Source: Neobacillus muris (lineage in GTDB: Bacteria; Bacillota; Bacilli; Bacillales; Cytobacillaceae). Taken from it: DNA of 64,000 nt. Shown piece after piece: positions 63,431-64,000 of this stretch. The position numbers were made by a program, and so were the translations under genes. Each line of letters opens with the position of its first letter. Positions within the stretch are counted from its first letter, which is position 1. Below the pieces are notes generated by a model that was not told the DNA's origin, searched no databases, and saw nothing but the letters and a program-made list of their open reading frames with translations. The stretch is from NCBI RefSeq assembly GCF_943193175.1, contig NZ_CALPDF010000021.1, positions 1 through 64,000 of the forward strand, read 5' to 3'.

Positions 63431-64000
63431 TTACTTATTTTTATTTATTATTTCCTCTATTTGCTTCATTGCCACTTCACTATCCATGTAATCTGCGATT
63501 TTCTGTGTCAGAGCTTTATTCTCAAGCATGGCCTTTCGTATATCTGATTGCACTTTTTGATGTTTTAACCCCCTTGCTTCATCAATAATTAATTTTGCTA
63601 CCAATATTCTCACTAAGCGTGGATCCTCCGTATCATTTATCCATCGCCAAGCATTCTCCGTTAGAATGGAATTATATTTTTCAATAAATAACCCGGTAAA
63701 GATACGCTTTAAATTTCTTATTGAACCATAAAAAAACCACTTTAAAACACCTTCTCCTTCTTGTTCTAATAAGGTATTAATACTAAAAGCAATTCCTTTT
63801 ATCATCAAGTCTTGTTCATTAGTTAGTTTCACTGTGTCTTCATCGAAGTACAAGAATGCATCTTCGTCAGCTAAAAACTTTTTATCTTCGGTAGATGCAT
63901 TAGACAGCTCGATAGCTGGTCGAATTTGATTTTGGAATGCTAATAATTCTTCTTCAATTCTAGACATTTCCTGTCTTAGAATACCTTCAATCCCACTATC
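63431..64000 (-). CDS. Unknown protein, 5' end beyond the window
   Basis: A helical, charged protein of at least 178 residues (from ATG 63967: MSRIEEELLAFQNQIRPAIELSNASTEDKKF...), ending in EVAMKQIEEIINKNK. The frame stays open from that ATG to the window edge (DSGIEGILRQEM), and the ATG has only a weak ribosome binding site, so the gene probably starts outside. I do not recognise the family. Confidence 0.6.
   Translation of the reverse strand, partial: DSGIEGILRQEMSRIEEELLAFQNQIRPAIELSNASTEDKKFLADEDAFLYFDEDTVKLTNEQDLMIKGIAFSINTLLEQEGEGVLKWFFYGSIRNLKRIFTGLFIEKYNSILTENAWRWINDTEDPRLVRILVAKLIIDEARGLKHQKVQSDIRKAMLENKALTQKIADYMDSEVAMKQIEEIINKNK

Larger units (their letters stand above)
51804..64000. 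mobile_element. Integrated element with a recombinase quartet, inserted in topB (right end not in window)
   Basis: The left boundary is set by the point where topB similarity stops (about 51800-51810). From there to the window end the DNA is visibly more AT-rich, genes are mostly unrecognised, and no chromosomal backbone gene occurs. The first four genes are tyrosine-recombinase-like and associated proteins. Because the rest of topB is not seen, the element must extend past 64000. The organisation resembles Tn554-type and Gamma-Mobile-Trio-type elements, but no exact family can be assigned without searching. Confidence 0.75.

Overview
The window looks like the chromosome of a low-to-moderate GC Bacillaceae species (Bacillus, Neobacillus or Mesobacillus type). 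The evidence is the density of Bacillus-specific families (YozD, YozE, YokU, YodN, YpmQ/R/S, YpjP, YpgQ/YpgR, YjcZ, bacilliredoxin), strong AGGAGG-type ribosome binding sites, frequent TTG/GTG starts and typical Rho-independent terminators. No rRNA, tRNA or CRISPR array was seen. All assignments come from reading the sequence; no database search was run.

Layout. (1) 0.2-10.1 kb: yozD-yodN-yozE-yokU, then the kam/abl lysine locus: kamA (lysine 2,3-aminomutase), a sigma-54 activator (KamR type), ablB, yodQ, a CoA-transferase pair (yodR/yodS) and the aminotransferase yodT. kamA has its own -24/-12 promoter behind the terminator of the activator gene. (2) 10.3-16.9 kb: a Ktr/Trk potassium channel subunit, a YjcZ peptide, a DUF502 membrane protein, msrA-msrB, ypmS-ypmR-ypmQ(Sco) and an MBL-fold hydrolase. 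(3) 16.9-28.3 kb: a single-direction [NiFe]-hydrogenase operon, small subunit (Tat signal) - large subunit - cytochrome b - endopeptidase - unknown Zn-type protein - hypA-B-F-C-D-E, preceded by tatA-tatC. Structural genes, maturation and export therefore lie together. (4) 28.6-30.2 kb: dfrA-thyA. (5) 30.3-40.8 kb: a tellurite/stress (Ter) island in two units, yceG-telA-terD-terD and terD-terC-aldolase-PRTase-StiP-HAD. The second starts from an ECF-type promoter. The island separates thyA from ypjP, which lie close together in B. subtilis. (6) 40.8-51.1 kb: housekeeping genes (ypjP, brx, ypgR, an ABC-F gene, ypgQ, degV, fhs, metA, mntR).

(7) 51.1-64 kb: an AT-rich integrated element. It interrupts topB (topoisomerase III): only the C-terminal third remains at 51114-51803, and the rest is not in the window, so the element is longer than 12 kb. 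At its left end are four co-directional overlapping or adjacent genes: three diverged tyrosine-recombinase-like proteins and a small coiled-coil protein. This layout recalls Tn554 TnpABC and Gamma-Mobile-Trio modules. Inside the element is a second mobile unit of 2810 bp (59245-62054). It has TG...CA tips, four ~22-bp subterminal repeats at each end in the same 25/21/22/22 spacing, a 5-bp TTCTA target duplication, no transposase, and one cargo gene encoding a 661-aa FRG-domain protein, possibly a defence protein. Further right are small Zn-ribbon genes, one of them a frameshifted duplicate of another, and the start of an unknown gene running off the window.

The best candidate for an undescribed system is this nested arrangement: a transposase-less, FRG-carrying transposon inside a recombinase-quartet island that has split topB.
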